From SHZL01 sp963708905 (GTDB taxonomy: Bacteria > Pseudomonadota > Gammaproteobacteria > Xanthomonadales > SZUA-36): DNA of 64,000 nt. Below the pieces are notes generated by a model that saw only the letters and a list, made by a program, of their open reading frames with translations, was not told the DNA's origin and did no database searches. Made by a program: the position numbers and the translations under genes. This document shows, one piece after another, positions 22,229 through 31,882 of this stretch (position 1 is the stretch's first letter; each line of letters opens with the position of its first letter). The stretch is taken from the NCBI GenBank assembly GCA_963708905.1, contig CAVPUV010000068.1, positions 1 through 64,000 of the forward strand. Reading direction: 5' to 3'.

Positions 22229-22385
22229 CCTAGGGAAACTCTGATTAATTCAGAGTTTTCGTGGCACAGGGATGTGCCACCATTTTCAATGAGTGCAACT
22301 CATTGAAAATGAAGCCAAACAAAAATCACATTTTTTGTTTGGCGTGCTCTGATAATGCATGGATGCATTATCAGAGCTTTCCTAG
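22229..22385. repeat. Five-hairpin structured element with inverted ends
   Basis: About 157 bp built almost wholly of consecutive hairpins: 22236-22258 (9-bp stem), 22261-22280 (8 bp), 22281-22311 (14 bp), 22314-22343 (12 bp) and 22346-22377 (15 bp). The ends are imperfect inverted repeats (CCTAGGGAAA and TTTCCTAG), and the first and last stems share CTCTGAT. It begins two bases after the arfB stop. It codes for nothing. It could be a MITE, a structured RNA or a strong terminator for arfB. Confidence 0.8.
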
Positions 22386-22483
22386 AAGGTTCCTGCTTTA
22401 GATGGTTGCAGCCCTGTACCTATGTTCTCATTCGTACTACAATGATCCTTACTGGAATTATTATCGACTGAAGGGACATATAC

Positions 22484-22936
22484 ATGGTCAAAATTAACGC
22501 AAACAACGCCCGCAAGGCGGATTTCATTTCCCTGATGGACGCACTGGCGCGGGCACATCACAAGTATTCCCTGTTTGACGCCGAGGTGCACCGCCTGTCC
22601 GGCGCGGGTCTGACCGCGCCACAAGCAAAAGTCATTTTCTGCCTGGGCGACACCGACGGCATGCCCTGCAGCGAGATCACTGAACAGACCCTGATCACCA
22701 AGGGTACTCTGACCGGTGTCATCGATCGCCTGGAGGCAAAAGGACTGGTGCAGCGGTGGAGCGACAGCGACGACGGACGCAAAATCATTGTCGATCTTAC
22801 CCGTATGGGAGATCGCGTGTTCCAGCGTGAATATCCGCGCTATCTGGCGCAACTGAAACCACGCTTCGAGGCATTCAGCTCCCGTGAACTCAAACAGGCC
22901 GCTGCCTTGCTGGGCAGAATCGCCGATCAGTTCTGA
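22484..22936 (+). CDS. MarR-family transcriptional regulator
   Basis: A 150-residue winged-helix regulator. The recognition region TLITKGTLTGVIDRLEAKGLVQR and the wing with DSDDGRKIIVDLT are typical MarR features. GAAGGGA lies upstream of the ATG at 22484. Its targets are unknown. The neighbouring DUF456 gene starts 57 bases downstream and could be co-transcribed. No clear operator palindrome is visible in the short promoter region. Confidence 0.85.
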   Translation: MVKINANNARKADFISLMDALARAHHKYSLFDAEVHRLSGAGLTAPQAKVIFCLGDTDGMPCSEITEQTLITKGTLTGVIDRLEAKGLVQRWSDSDDGRKIIVDLTRMGDRVFQREYPRYLAQLKPRFEAFSSRELKQAAALLGRIADQF

Positions 22937-22993
22937 TGTGCTGTATATTTTGCTAAGTCAGTGCCTGCTAAAGTTTGACCTGCAACAGGCATC

Positions 22994-23491
22994 ATGGACT
23001 GGATGATACTGTGGTGGTTGCTGGCGGGCCTGCTGGTCGTGGCGGGACTGGCCGGAACCGTGCTGCCCGCGCTGCCCGGAGTGCCGCTGGTGTTGGCCGG
23101 CCTGCTGATGGGCGCCTGGATCGGCAATTTCCAGGTCGTGGGTTGGCCAACCCTGGGTATTTTTGCCCTGCTGACCGTGCTGGCCCAGGCACTGGACTTT
23201 CTTGCCAGTGCTTTTGGCGCGCAGGTTGCGGGCGCCGGCGCCAGAGCGTTCTGGGGCGCGACAGCAGGCGCCCTCGTCGGCCTGTTTTTCGGCATTCCCG
23301 GCATGGTGCTGGGGCCATTTGTGGGTGCCATGCTGGGTGAAATCAGTGCCGGCAGCGGCTTGAGACAGTCCAGCCGCGCCGGCCTTGGCGCCTGGCTGGG
23401 CATGATGTTCGCCACCGCCATCAAACTGGCGATTGCGTTCCTCATGATCGGGATTTTTATTTTTCAATTGGGGTGGCAAGAAGTTACCTGA
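22994..23491 (+). CDS. DUF456 integral membrane protein
   Basis: A 165-residue hydrophobic protein with about four membrane segments (LWWLLAGLLVVAGLAGTVL, IFALLTVLAQALDFLASAF, a glycine-rich GATAGALVGLFFGIPGMVLG and AIKLAIAFLMIGIFIF). The glycine-rich loop pattern is that of the DUF456 family, whose function is unknown. It follows the MarR gene in the same direction. Confidence 0.8.
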   Translation: MDWMILWWLLAGLLVVAGLAGTVLPALPGVPLVLAGLLMGAWIGNFQVVGWPTLGIFALLTVLAQALDFLASAFGAQVAGAGARAFWGATAGALVGLFFGIPGMVLGPFVGAMLGEISAGSGLRQSSRAGLGAWLGMMFATAIKLAIAFLMIGIFIFQLGWQEVT

Positions 23492-23619
23492 GGCACGCAT
23501 CACCCGGGCGTGACGCATGACCCGCGCGGCTGCATCGGCGCCAAATTAACGCAAATTGATCAGAATTGTCCGGACGAACCTTATGCAAGCTTGAACCCGG
23601 AAATCTTCTTGGTTTAGCG

Positions 23620-23814
23620 ATGGCGAATCAATCGCATCATGAAAGCGCTTACGGCCTCACTCCCAAGGACGAGCTCCCCGAATACCCGGAGTGGCTTGCT
23701 TTGCTCCTCGTGATGGTTTTCAAGTATAGTCAATGGTTCGATGAACACATACACGCAAAGAAGAACCGCAAGCACGTTCACGTGCCGGCGAAACGACGAC
23801 CGGGGGAGGGGTGA
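23620..23814 (+). CDS. Small uncharacterised protein coupled to gltB2
   Basis: A 64-residue protein (MANQSHHESAYGLTPKDELP at its start) with one hydrophobic patch (EWLALLLVMVFKYSQWF) and a basic, histidine-rich tail. Its stop codon overlaps the gltB2 ATG as TGATG, so translation of the two is probably coupled. I recognise no family. It may have arrived with the second glutamate synthase or may be a short leader-type gene. The start is uncertain because no good ribosome-binding site is visible. Confidence 0.5.
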   Translation: MANQSHHESAYGLTPKDELPEYPEWLALLLVMVFKYSQWFDEHIHAKKNRKHVHVPAKRRPGEG

Positions 23815-26800
23815 TGGCATATTCATCGCTTGATCCCTCAAGGGCGCCGCGTGCGCTGGCCGAGGCCAAAGGCCTGTATGACAGTGCTTTCGAGCACGAC
23901 TCCTGCGGTGTCAACTTCGTGGCCGACATCAAGGGCCGCCGCAGTCATAACATCGTCCAGATGGGCATCGGTGCTCTATGCAATATGGAACACCGCGGTG
24001 CGGTGGGGTCTGACCAGAATACCGGCGATGGTGCGGGGGTTCTGCTGCAGATTCCGGACCGGTTCCTGCGCGCCGTCGTCCCGTTCGATCTTCCCCCGGA
24101 ACGCGAGTACGCCACGGGCATAGTTTTCCTGCCGCAGAACCCGGTTCAAGCGGCCGCCGGAAAGAAAGAAGTCGACCGCATCGTCAGGGATGAGGGGCTG
24201 GAAGTGCTCGGCTGGCGCAATGTCCCGATCAATGCGGATATGCTCGGCAGGGCGACCGTCGAGACGATGCCGACCATACGCCAGATCTTCATCAGCGGCG
24301 CCGGGCTCGCCGGCATGGAACTCGAGCGCCGGGCGTACGTGATCCGCAAGCGCACCGAGCATGAGATCCGCATTTCCGCGGGCGGGAAAGAAGCCAGCGA
24401 AGCCATCGGCGGCGCTTCCGAGATGCACGAAGGGGTCTATTTTACCGGCCTGTCTTGCCGCACACTGATCTACAAGGGAATGTTGATCGCAACCCAGCTG
24501 GCCTCTTTTTATCCGGACCTCTGCGACGAACGGGTCGAAAGTGCGATGGTTCTGGTGCACTCACGTTTCTCGACCAACACCTTCCCTTCATGGTCGCTGG
24601 CGCATCCATTCCGCATGATCGCACACAACGGCGAAATCAATACCATCAAAGCCAACCGAAACTTCATGCGCGCGCGCGAATTGCTGCTGGCAACAGACCT
24701 GATCCCCGGTGACCTCTCCCGCATCTTCCCGGTGTGCACGCCCGGCGCCTCTGATACGGCGGGATTCGACGAGGCGCTGGAACTGCTTTATATGGGCGGG
24801 TATTCCCTGCCGGATGCGATGCTGATGATGATTCCGGAGCCATGGGAAGGCCATGAACACATGGACCCGGACGTGCGTGCCTATTACCGCTATCACGCCT
24901 CGCTGATGGAGCCGTGGGACGGCCCGGCGTCCATTGCGTTCACTGACGGGCGCGTGATCGGCGCGGTGCTCGACCGCAACGGCCTGCGCCCGTCTCGCTA
25001 CTGGATCACCGATGACGATATTGTCATCATGGCATCGGAAGTCGGTGTCGTCGATATCCCGCAGCAGAAGATCATCGAGAAAGGCCGGCTCCAACCCGGA
25101 AAAATGTTCCTCATCGACGCCATCGAGGGCCGCATCGTTCGCGATGACGAGATCAAACGGCGCCTGGCGGCGAAGCACCCATACCAGGCGTGGCTCGACC
25201 AGCACATGATCCACATCGACGACATTGAGGACAGCCTGTCAAGGCGGCAAGAAACACTGGCCTTGGTCAAACGCCAGCAAGTCTTTGGCTATACCCACGA
25301 GGAACTGAAGCTGCTGATCGCGCCGATGGCAAGGGACGGCAAGGAGGCACTTGGCTCGATGGGTACCGACACACCGCTCGCAGTGCTGTCCGATCGCCCG
25401 AAACTGCTCTACGACTATTTCCAGCAGTATTTCGCACAGGTTACCAACCCACCCCTCGATGCCATTCGCGAAGAACTGGTTACCTCGATGCGCATCATGC
25501 TGGGCCCTGAAGGGAACCTCTTCGACCCCAGGCCGGAGTCGTGTGCGGTGATCGAACTCGACACGCCGGTCATCGCCAACCACCAACTCGCCAAGTTGTT
25601 TAGCGTTGGCGCCGAAGTCGTCAACTGCCTCTACCCCGTCGCCAAAGGGGCCGAGGGACTGAGAGGCGCCCTCGATCGTGTGTTTGCGGAAATCGACGCA
25701 GTTATCGAACGAGGTGCATACGGCGTTGTCCTCAGCGATCGCGGGTCAACGGTCGAGCTGGCCCCGATCCCGGCACTGCTGGCGACCGCGGCTGCGCACC
25801 ACCATCTGATTCGAACCAAGAACCGCACCAAAGTGGGTCTTATTGTCGAGACCGGCGAGGCCCGTGAGGTCCATCACATCGCTCTACTGATCGGCTACGG
25901 TGCGGCAGCCGTGAACCCATATCTCGCTTTTGAGACCATCGATGATCTGGTCCAAACGGACGCTTACGGCCTGGGTCATCTCGATCACAAGACGGCTCGC
26001 GCCAACTACATCATGGCGGCGACCGCGGGTATCCTAAAAATCATGTCCAAGATGGGCATTTCGACCGTTCAATCCTACATCGGAGCCCAGATCTTCGAAG
26101 CGGTTGGTATCGGTCCGGAGCTGATCAAACAGCATTTCACCGGCACTACCAGCCGGCTCGCGGGAATCGGCCTCGATGTGGTTGCTGCAGAGGCCGCGTT
26201 GCGCCACCGGCTCGCGTTCAACGACCGGCCGGAGGAGCGAGCTCATCGCGGACTAGATTTCGGGGGGGATTACCAATGGCGGCGCGAAGGTGAGAGGCAC
26301 CTTTTCAACCCCGAGACGGTCTTCAAGTTGCAGCACGCCACCCGCGAGCGCCGCTATGACATCTTTAAAGAGTACACCACCCGGGTCGATCGCCAGTCGG
26401 CTGCAATGGCCACGCTGAGGGGCATGTTCCGTTTCCGGCTCGAAGACCGGCAGGCCGTTCCGATCGACGAGGTTGAACCGGTATCCGAGATCGTCAAGCG
26501 CTTCTCGACCGGCGCCATGTCGTATGGATCTATCTCCAAAGAGGCGCACGAGACGCTCGCCATCGCCATGAACCGGCTAGGCGCAAGGTCAAATACCGGC
26601 GAGGGCGGCGAAGATCCGGACCGGTACCAACGAGATCCTAACGGTGATCTGCGGCGCAGCGCCATCAAGCAGGTCGCCTCCGCCCGGTTTGGCGTGACTT
26701 CCGAGTATCTGGTGAATGCCGATGACCTCCAGATTAAAATGGCGCAGGGCGCCAAGCCCGGTGAGGGTGGGCAACTCCCCGGTTACAAGGTCTATCCGTG

Positions 26801-28418
26801 GATCGCAAAGACCCGTTACTCGACGCCGGGCGTTGGGCTGATCTCGCCGCCGCCGCATCACGACATTTATTCGATCGAAGACCTCAAGCAACTGATTCAC
26901 GACCTGAAGAACGCCAACCCCGAGGCGCGGATCCACGTCAAGCTCGTCGCTCAGATGGGCGTCGGAACTGTGGCTGCCGGGGTGGCGAAGGCCAAATCGG
27001 ATGTCGTGCTGATTTCGGGCCACGACGGCGGCACAGGAGCGTCTCCGCTCACATCAATCAAACATGCCGGCGGCCCGTGGGAGCTGGGTTTGGCGGAAAC
27101 CCAGCAGACCTTGCTCCTCAATGGGCTGCGCGACCGCATCGTGGTCCAGGTCGACGGGCAGCTCAAGACCGGCCGGGACGTGATTATCGCAGCCTTACTG
27201 GGCGCCGAGGAGTTCGGCTTTGCCACGGCCCCGCTCGTCGTCATGGGTTGCATCATGATGCGGGTGTGTCACCTCGACACCTGTCCGGTTGGCATCGCTA
27301 CACAGAACCCGGAATTGCGTGAAAAGTTCAAAGGCAAAGCCGAGTTTGTCGTCAACTTCATGGAGTTCGTTGCCCAGGAAGTGCGAGAGTTACTGGCAGA
27401 GTTGGGCTACCGGACGCTCAATGAGGCGATCGGGAGGGCAGAGCGCCTCAACGTTTCGCGCGCGATCGAGCATTGGAAAGCAGGGGGGCTGGATCTCGCG
27501 CCGATCTTCCATGTTCCGGAACTGCCGAAAAACACGCCGAGACGGCATACGACGAAACAAGACCACGGGCTTGAATATGCGCTTGATCAAACCCTTATCC
27601 GGCTCGCCGCCGCGGCCCTCAAGAACGGCGAACCCGTCAAACTGGAACTCCCGATTCGAAACGTCAACCGGACGGTGGGCACGCTCCTGGGATACGAAGT
27701 CACGAAACGATACGGCGGTGAAGGACTCCCGGACGACACCATCGAGGTCAGGTTTACTGGATCCGCCGGAATGAGTTTTGGGGCATTCTTGCCTCGCGGC
27801 ATTACGCTGCGGTTGACCGGCGATTCCAATGATTATGTCGGCAAAGGTCTCTCCGGCGGCCGAATCATCATGCAGCCACCGGAAGAAGCGCCGATCATTG
27901 CAGAGCACAATATCCTGGCGGGTAATGTGATCCTCTATGGCGCGACCGGCGGGGAGGCTTTCCTGCGCGGCGTTGTCGGCGAGCGCTTCTGCGTGCGCAA
28001 CTCGGGGGCTGTGGCTGTCGTCGAGGGCATTGGCGACCACGGTTGCGAGTATATGACGGGCGGGCGGGCGGTCATTTTAGGCTCGACCGGCCGGAACTTC
28101 GCCGCCGGTATGTCGGGTGGCATCGCCTATGTTCTCGATGTGCACGGCGACTTTCTCACCAAGGTCAACCCGGAGATGGTCGACCTCGATGCGCTCGACG
28201 ACAATGACCGGGCTTTCCTTTTGGATCGGGTCTCGCAACATCATCGTGAAACCGGCTCGGCGGTGGCAGAAGCGCTGCTGGGCGACTGGCAGGCAAGCCT
28301 GCACAAGTTCGCCAAGGTCATGCCCAAGGACTACAAGCGGGTCCTGGAGGCGGTGCGAGAAGCCGAAACCGGCGGACTGCCGGTCAACGACGCAATCATG
28401 GCGGCCGCTCATGGCTGA
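23814..28418 (+). CDS. gltB: Glutamate synthase large subunit, second (actinobacterial-like) type
   Basis: A 1,534-residue glutamate synthase, close in length to mycobacterial GltB. The nucleophile is Cys31 (AFEHDSCGVNFV), followed by LCNMEHRGAVGSDQNTGDGA. The FMN/synthase domain has GEGGEDPDRY and KPGEGGQLPGYK, and the [3Fe-4S] cysteines are Cys1146, Cys1152 and Cys1157 (CIMMRVCHLDTC). The wording of the N-terminal domain is nearer actinobacterial than gammaproteobacterial GltB. Leucine CTC codons look more frequent than in gltB1. A strong GGGGGAGGGG precedes the ATG. It is probably a transferred second copy. Confidence 0.9.
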   Translation: MAYSSLDPSRAPRALAEAKGLYDSAFEHDSCGVNFVADIKGRRSHNIVQMGIGALCNMEHRGAVGSDQNTGDGAGVLLQIPDRFLRAVVPFDLPPEREYATGIVFLPQNPVQAAAGKKEVDRIVRDEGLEVLGWRNVPINADMLGRATVETMPTIRQIFISGAGLAGMELERRAYVIRKRTEHEIRISAGGKEASEAIGGASEMHEGVYFTGLSCRTLIYKGMLIATQLASFYPDLCDERVESAMVLVHSRFSTNTFPSWSLAHPFRMIAHNGEINTIKANRNFMRARELLLATDLIPGDLSRIFPVCTPGASDTAGFDEALELLYMGGYSLPDAMLMMIPEPWEGHEHMDPDVRAYYRYHASLMEPWDGPASIAFTDGRVIGAVLDRNGLRPSRYWITDDDIVIMASEVGVVDIPQQKIIEKGRLQPGKMFLIDAIEGRIVRDDEIKRRLAAKHPYQAWLDQHMIHIDDIEDSLSRRQETLALVKRQQVFGYTHEELKLLIAPMARDGKEALGSMGTDTPLAVLSDRPKLLYDYFQQYFAQVTNPPLDAIREELVTSMRIMLGPEGNLFDPRPESCAVIELDTPVIANHQLAKLFSVGAEVVNCLYPVAKGAEGLRGALDRVFAEIDAVIERGAYGVVLSDRGSTVELAPIPALLATAAAHHHLIRTKNRTKVGLIVETGEAREVHHIALLIGYGAAAVNPYLAFETIDDLVQTDAYGLGHLDHKTARANYIMAATAGILKIMSKMGISTVQSYIGAQIFEAVGIGPELIKQHFTGTTSRLAGIGLDVVAAEAALRHRLAFNDRPEERAHRGLDFGGDYQWRREGERHLFNPETVFKLQHATRERRYDIFKEYTTRVDRQSAAMATLRGMFRFRLEDRQAVPIDEVEPVSEIVKRFSTGAMSYGSISKEAHETLAIAMNRLGARSNTGEGGEDPDRYQRDPNGDLRRSAIKQVASARFGVTSEYLVNADDLQIKMAQGAKPGEGGQLPGYKVYPWIAKTRYSTPGVGLISPPPHHDIYSIEDLKQLIHDLKNANPEARIHVKLVAQMGVGTVAAGVAKAKSDVVLISGHDGGTGASPLTSIKHAGGPWELGLAETQQTLLLNGLRDRIVVQVDGQLKTGRDVIIAALLGAEEFGFATAPLVVMGCIMMRVCHLDTCPVGIATQNPELREKFKGKAEFVVNFMEFVAQEVRELLAELGYRTLNEAIGRAERLNVSRAIEHWKAGGLDLAPIFHVPELPKNTPRRHTTKQDHGLEYALDQTLIRLAAAALKNGEPVKLELPIRNVNRTVGTLLGYEVTKRYGGEGLPDDTIEVRFTGSAGMSFGAFLPRGITLRLTGDSNDYVGKGLSGGRIIMQPPEEAPIIAEHNILAGNVILYGATGGEAFLRGVVGERFCVRNSGAVAVVEGIGDHGCEYMTGGRAVILGSTGRNFAAGMSGGIAYVLDVHGDFLTKVNPEMVDLDALDDNDRAFLLDRVSQHHRETGSAVAEALLGDWQASLHKFAKVMPKDYKRVLEAVREAETGGLPVNDAIMAAAHG

Positions 28419-29874
28419 CCCGCGCGGTTTTCTCAAGCACGGCCGGGAGCTGCCTCAGCGGCGTCCAGCCGATGTGAGAATCAAGGACTGGAAAGAAGTC
28501 TATAAGGATTTTCCCAAGGAAAAACTGCGGCAACAGGCAGCGAGGTGCATGGACTGCGGCATTCCGTTCTGCAACAACGGATGCCCGCTGGGTAACTTGA
28601 TCCCTGACTGGAACGATTTGGTGTACCAGGATCATTGGCGAGATGCCATCGACCGGCTGCATGCCACCAATAACTTTCCGGAATTCACCGGCCGGCTGTG
28701 TCCTGCGCCGTGCGAAGCGGCCTGTGTGCTCGGCATCAACCAGGATCCGGTGACAATAAAACAGATGGAGGTCGAGATCATCGACCGTGCATGGGATGAG
28801 GGATGGGTCACACCCATACTGCCGTCGGTAAAGACGGGTAAGCGGGTGGCGATCGTTGGATCCGGCCCGGCCGGTCTCGCTGCCGCCCAGCAGCTTACAC
28901 GCGCCGGGCATCGCGCAGTTGTGTTTGAGCGTGACGATCGCATCGGCGGACTGTTGCGGTACGGAATCCCCGAGTTCAAGATGGAGAAACGCCATCTGGA
29001 ACGGCGTCTCGAGCAATTGCGGCAGGAGGGTACCGAGTTCCGGACCAGCATAGAGATTGGTGTCGATATTCAAGCAGACGAACTCATGAAAGAGTTCGAC
29101 GCAGTGATACTCGCCGCCGGCGCCTGCCAGTGGCGCGACCTCCCGATCCCCGGCCGCGACCTCAAAGGTATCCATCAGGCAATGGAATATCTTCCGCTCG
29201 CCAACCGGGTCCAAGAAGGCGATTTCAAGGTGTCCCCGATCTCGGCTGAGGGCAAGCACGTTATTATCATCGGCGGCGGTGACACAGGCGCGGACTGCCT
29301 TGGCACCGCCCACCGGCAGGGTGCCGCATCGGTGCGTCAATTCGAGATCTTGCCGCGTCCGCCAGACGAACGCGACGCCTCCACGCCGTGGCCCACCTGG
29401 CCGCTCAAATTCAGCGTGTTATCAGCCCACGAGGAGGGTGGAGAGCGCGTTTTCGCAATCGCCACGGAGAAGTTTATCGACGATGGCAGCGGCCGGGTTG
29501 CCGCGCTGCAGACCCGTCGCGTGAAATCGAAAAGCCCGGGTGTGCGGTCAGCTTTCAAGCCATTCAACGCCACCGAACAGAAGTTTCGAGCTGATTTGGT
29601 GCTCCTCGCGCTTGGCTTCACTGGACCCGAACCGGGTCCGATGCTCTCCCAATTCGGAGTTGATCTGACCAGCCGCGGCAATGTGGCTCGAAATGATCTC
29701 TGGGCGACAAATGTCGAAGGCGTTTTCGTAGCCGGCGACATGGGTCGAGGCCAATCTCTGATCGTGTGGGCCATCGCCGAAGGCAGAGCGGCAGCGGCGG
29801 CGGTCGACTTGTGGTTGACGGGGGAGACACTCCTGCCGTCACCCGTTGGACCATCAACAGTGCCGCTGACCTGA
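28411..29874 (+). CDS. gltD: Glutamate synthase small subunit, second copy
   Basis: A 487-residue partner of GltB2. N-terminal iron-sulfur motifs are CMDCGIPFCNNGCPLGN and CPAPCEAACVLG, the FAD site is VGSGPAGLAAAQQL and the NADPH site IGGGDTGADCLGTA. FVAGDMGRGQSLIVWAI ends the FAD domain. The TPWPTWPLKF segment is typical of the actinobacterial/plant-like GltD type rather than the copy at 20372. The ATG at 28411 overlaps the gltB2 stop by eight bases. Confidence 0.9.
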   Translation: MADPRGFLKHGRELPQRRPADVRIKDWKEVYKDFPKEKLRQQAARCMDCGIPFCNNGCPLGNLIPDWNDLVYQDHWRDAIDRLHATNNFPEFTGRLCPAPCEAACVLGINQDPVTIKQMEVEIIDRAWDEGWVTPILPSVKTGKRVAIVGSGPAGLAAAQQLTRAGHRAVVFERDDRIGGLLRYGIPEFKMEKRHLERRLEQLRQEGTEFRTSIEIGVDIQADELMKEFDAVILAAGACQWRDLPIPGRDLKGIHQAMEYLPLANRVQEGDFKVSPISAEGKHVIIIGGGDTGADCLGTAHRQGAASVRQFEILPRPPDERDASTPWPTWPLKFSVLSAHEEGGERVFAIATEKFIDDGSGRVAALQTRRVKSKSPGVRSAFKPFNATEQKFRADLVLLALGFTGPEPGPMLSQFGVDLTSRGNVARNDLWATNVEGVFVAGDMGRGQSLIVWAIAEGRAAAAAVDLWLTGETLLPSPVGPSTVPLT

Positions 29875-30003
29875 AGTGCACACCACGATCCCATGAAATC
29901 TCGCAAAATCAAGAAACCACCATATGCACCAAAAAGAAGACAAAACTCATTTTAATTCTTTATAATTCAATCTGTTAGATTGAAGAAGGAAGGAGTTTTG
30001 CCT

Positions 30004-30372
30004 GTGACAAACTGTACCCAAGAAGCACTTCAATTTCCAGCCCCGAAACGCCGTAAAACGGTGCACAACATGCCTGGGCCATCCTGGCCCCAGGTCAAGA
30101 TCGTCTTCCGTGGTGACTCGGGCTTTTGCCGCTGGCGCATGCTGTCCTGGTGTGAACGGAACCGGGCGGCTTACATCGTCGGCATCGCCCAGAACAAGCC
30201 GCCTGAACGCGGCTATCGCCTCACTCCAGCGTGACGCCGAAGCCTGTTTTGCCGCTTCCGGCAGCAAGGTGCGCTGGTTTACCGAACTGCACTACCGGGC
30301 GCAGAGTTGGAAGTGCGCGCGGCGAGATGGAGAATCGCATCAAGGAACAACCGTTGGATCTGTTTGCTGACC
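30004..30372 (+). pseudogene. IS1380-family transposase remnant
   Basis: Pieces of an IS1380-type transposase lie in order but with deletions and a frame change: an N-terminal piece (NCTQEALQFPAPKRRK), the DDE-domain piece IVFRGDSGFCRWRMLSWCER, then AEACFAASGSKVRWFTELHY in another frame, then GEMENRIKEQPLDLFADR. More than half of the gene is missing and no terminal repeats were found. It marks the downstream border of the gltB2/gltD2 segment. Confidence 0.8.
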
Positions 30373-30376
30373 GGTG

Positions 30377-30535
30377 TTATTGGGTCCGTCGCCAGGACGT
30401 TGTCGGGTCCACGGTTACCACCTTGGTGCTCATGAAATCCGCTACCGTCGCATCAGCCAGAGGCTGTCCCTCGACACCCTGGGTCACGAGCCTGAGCAGG
30501 TCCGTTTCAGTGATCATGCCCAGCAAGTTTCTTTG
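30377..30535 (-). pseudogene. CBS-domain protein fragment
   Basis: About 50 residues read LLGMITETDLLRLVTQGVEG, then TVADFMSTKVVTVDP, the end of one CBS domain and start of the next. Neither end continues into a complete domain pair. It lies between the IS1380 remnant and thrC and looks like debris of a lost gene. Confidence 0.6.
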
Positions 30536-30585
30536 CAGCAGGCGTGGCAAGAAGTGACTCGAAGCGTTCACGCGCGAATCACAAC

Positions 30586-31863
30586 TCAGGCTTTCGCTAA
30601 CAGCAATTCACGTAACGCCCCATAGTCCCCCGGAATAGTTCTGGACAGAACCTCTTTATTCTGTACCGCCGCCAACGCGGCGGGCAGCGGCAGCACGATA
30701 CCCAGCGTTTCCTCAATCACTTCCAGGAACTTGGCCGGATGTGCGGTGCACAGGAAAACCCCTTCTTCACCCGGTTCGAGTGATCGCTCCAGCGCCGCCC
30801 AGGCCAACGCGCTGTGCGGATCAGCAAGGTAACCTTGTTGCCATAGCGCGCGCATGGCGGCACGGGTAGCCGCGTCATCCAGCGACACTGCCGACAGCAG
30901 CCGCTCCAGCGGCAGGCCATGACGTTGGCCCAGCTCCAGCACCCGGGGGAAATTATTCGGCAGTGAAATATCCATGGCGTTGGTGATGGTCGTTACCGTG
31001 GCGCGGGGATCCCATTTCCCTGAGCGAAGAAATCTCGGCACGGTATCATTGGCGTTGGTGGCCGCGATCATACGCTTGTAGGGCAGGCCAATCGCACGGG
31101 CGATCAACCCGGCGGTGACGTTGCCGAAATTGCCGCTGGGTACGCTGAACACCAGATTTTCCGGCTGCTCGGCAGTGGCGACTGCTTCGAAGTAATAGCA
31201 AACCTGGGCCAACAGACGAGCGATGTTGATGGAGTTGGCCGAATTCAAGCCCAGTGCCTGCTTGAGCTCCTGATCATCGAAACATTGTTTGATCAGACGC
31301 TGGCAAGCGTCAAAATCATCCTCAACGGCGACCGTGCGTACATTGCCGCCCAAGGTGCAGAACAGTTTTTCCTGCAAGGGTGAGATCCGGCCCTTGGGGT
31401 AGAGCACCACCACATCGATGCCGGGCTGGCCGAAGTAGGCGTGCGCTACCGCAGCGCCGGTATCGCCCGAAGTTGCGGTCAGAATGGTCATCGGCCCGTG
31501 GCGGTGAAACTCCTTGAGGCAACGGGCCATAAAGCGGGCGCCAAAATCCTTGAATGCCAGCGAGGGCCCGTGAAACAGTTCCAGCGCCCGAATCGAAGAA
31601 CCAATGACCGGTACTTTGACCGGGAAATCGAAAGCCGAGGTCACCATCGCCTGCAGGGTGCTCGCGGCGATTTCCCCCTCGGTCAGGTGCTGCAAAATGG
31701 CGACGCTGCGTGGCACAAACGCCAATTCAAGCAATCCGCTAACATCCGGCAAGGCCTGGAAGCGGCGCGGGAAGTACAGCCCCTGTTCACGGCCGAGCCC
31801 GGTCAGCACTGCCTGGCGGAAACTGGCCTGCTCATCAGGCCGTTTGATATTGATCAGTTCCAT
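30586..31863 (-). CDS. thrC: Threonine synthase
   Basis: A 425-residue PLP enzyme converting O-phosphohomoserine to threonine. The PLP lysine lies in HGPSLAFKDFGARF, and the phosphate-binding and substrate regions are ATSGDTGAAVAHAYFG and SVPSGNFGNVTAGL. Length matches E. coli ThrC (428). The ATG at 31863 follows the thrB stop by 19 bases; longer in-frame extensions overlap thrB and carry no family sequence. It is the last gene of the asnB-thrA-thrB-thrC unit. Confidence 0.93.
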   Translation of the reverse strand: MELINIKRPDEQASFRQAVLTGLGREQGLYFPRRFQALPDVSGLLELAFVPRSVAILQHLTEGEIAASTLQAMVTSAFDFPVKVPVIGSSIRALELFHGPSLAFKDFGARFMARCLKEFHRHGPMTILTATSGDTGAAVAHAYFGQPGIDVVVLYPKGRISPLQEKLFCTLGGNVRTVAVEDDFDACQRLIKQCFDDQELKQALGLNSANSINIARLLAQVCYYFEAVATAEQPENLVFSVPSGNFGNVTAGLIARAIGLPYKRMIAATNANDTVPRFLRSGKWDPRATVTTITNAMDISLPNNFPRVLELGQRHGLPLERLLSAVSLDDAATRAAMRALWQQGYLADPHSALAWAALERSLEPGEEGVFLCTAHPAKFLEVIEETLGIVLPLPAALAAVQNKEVLSRTIPGDYGALRELLLAKA

Positions 31864-31882
31864 GACCACTGGCGGCTGCGGA

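Noticed and set aside
22420..22484. MarR operator palindrome (CATT and AATG halves near 22431)
   Set aside because: Only four bases per arm match; this is expected by chance in an AT-rich promoter.
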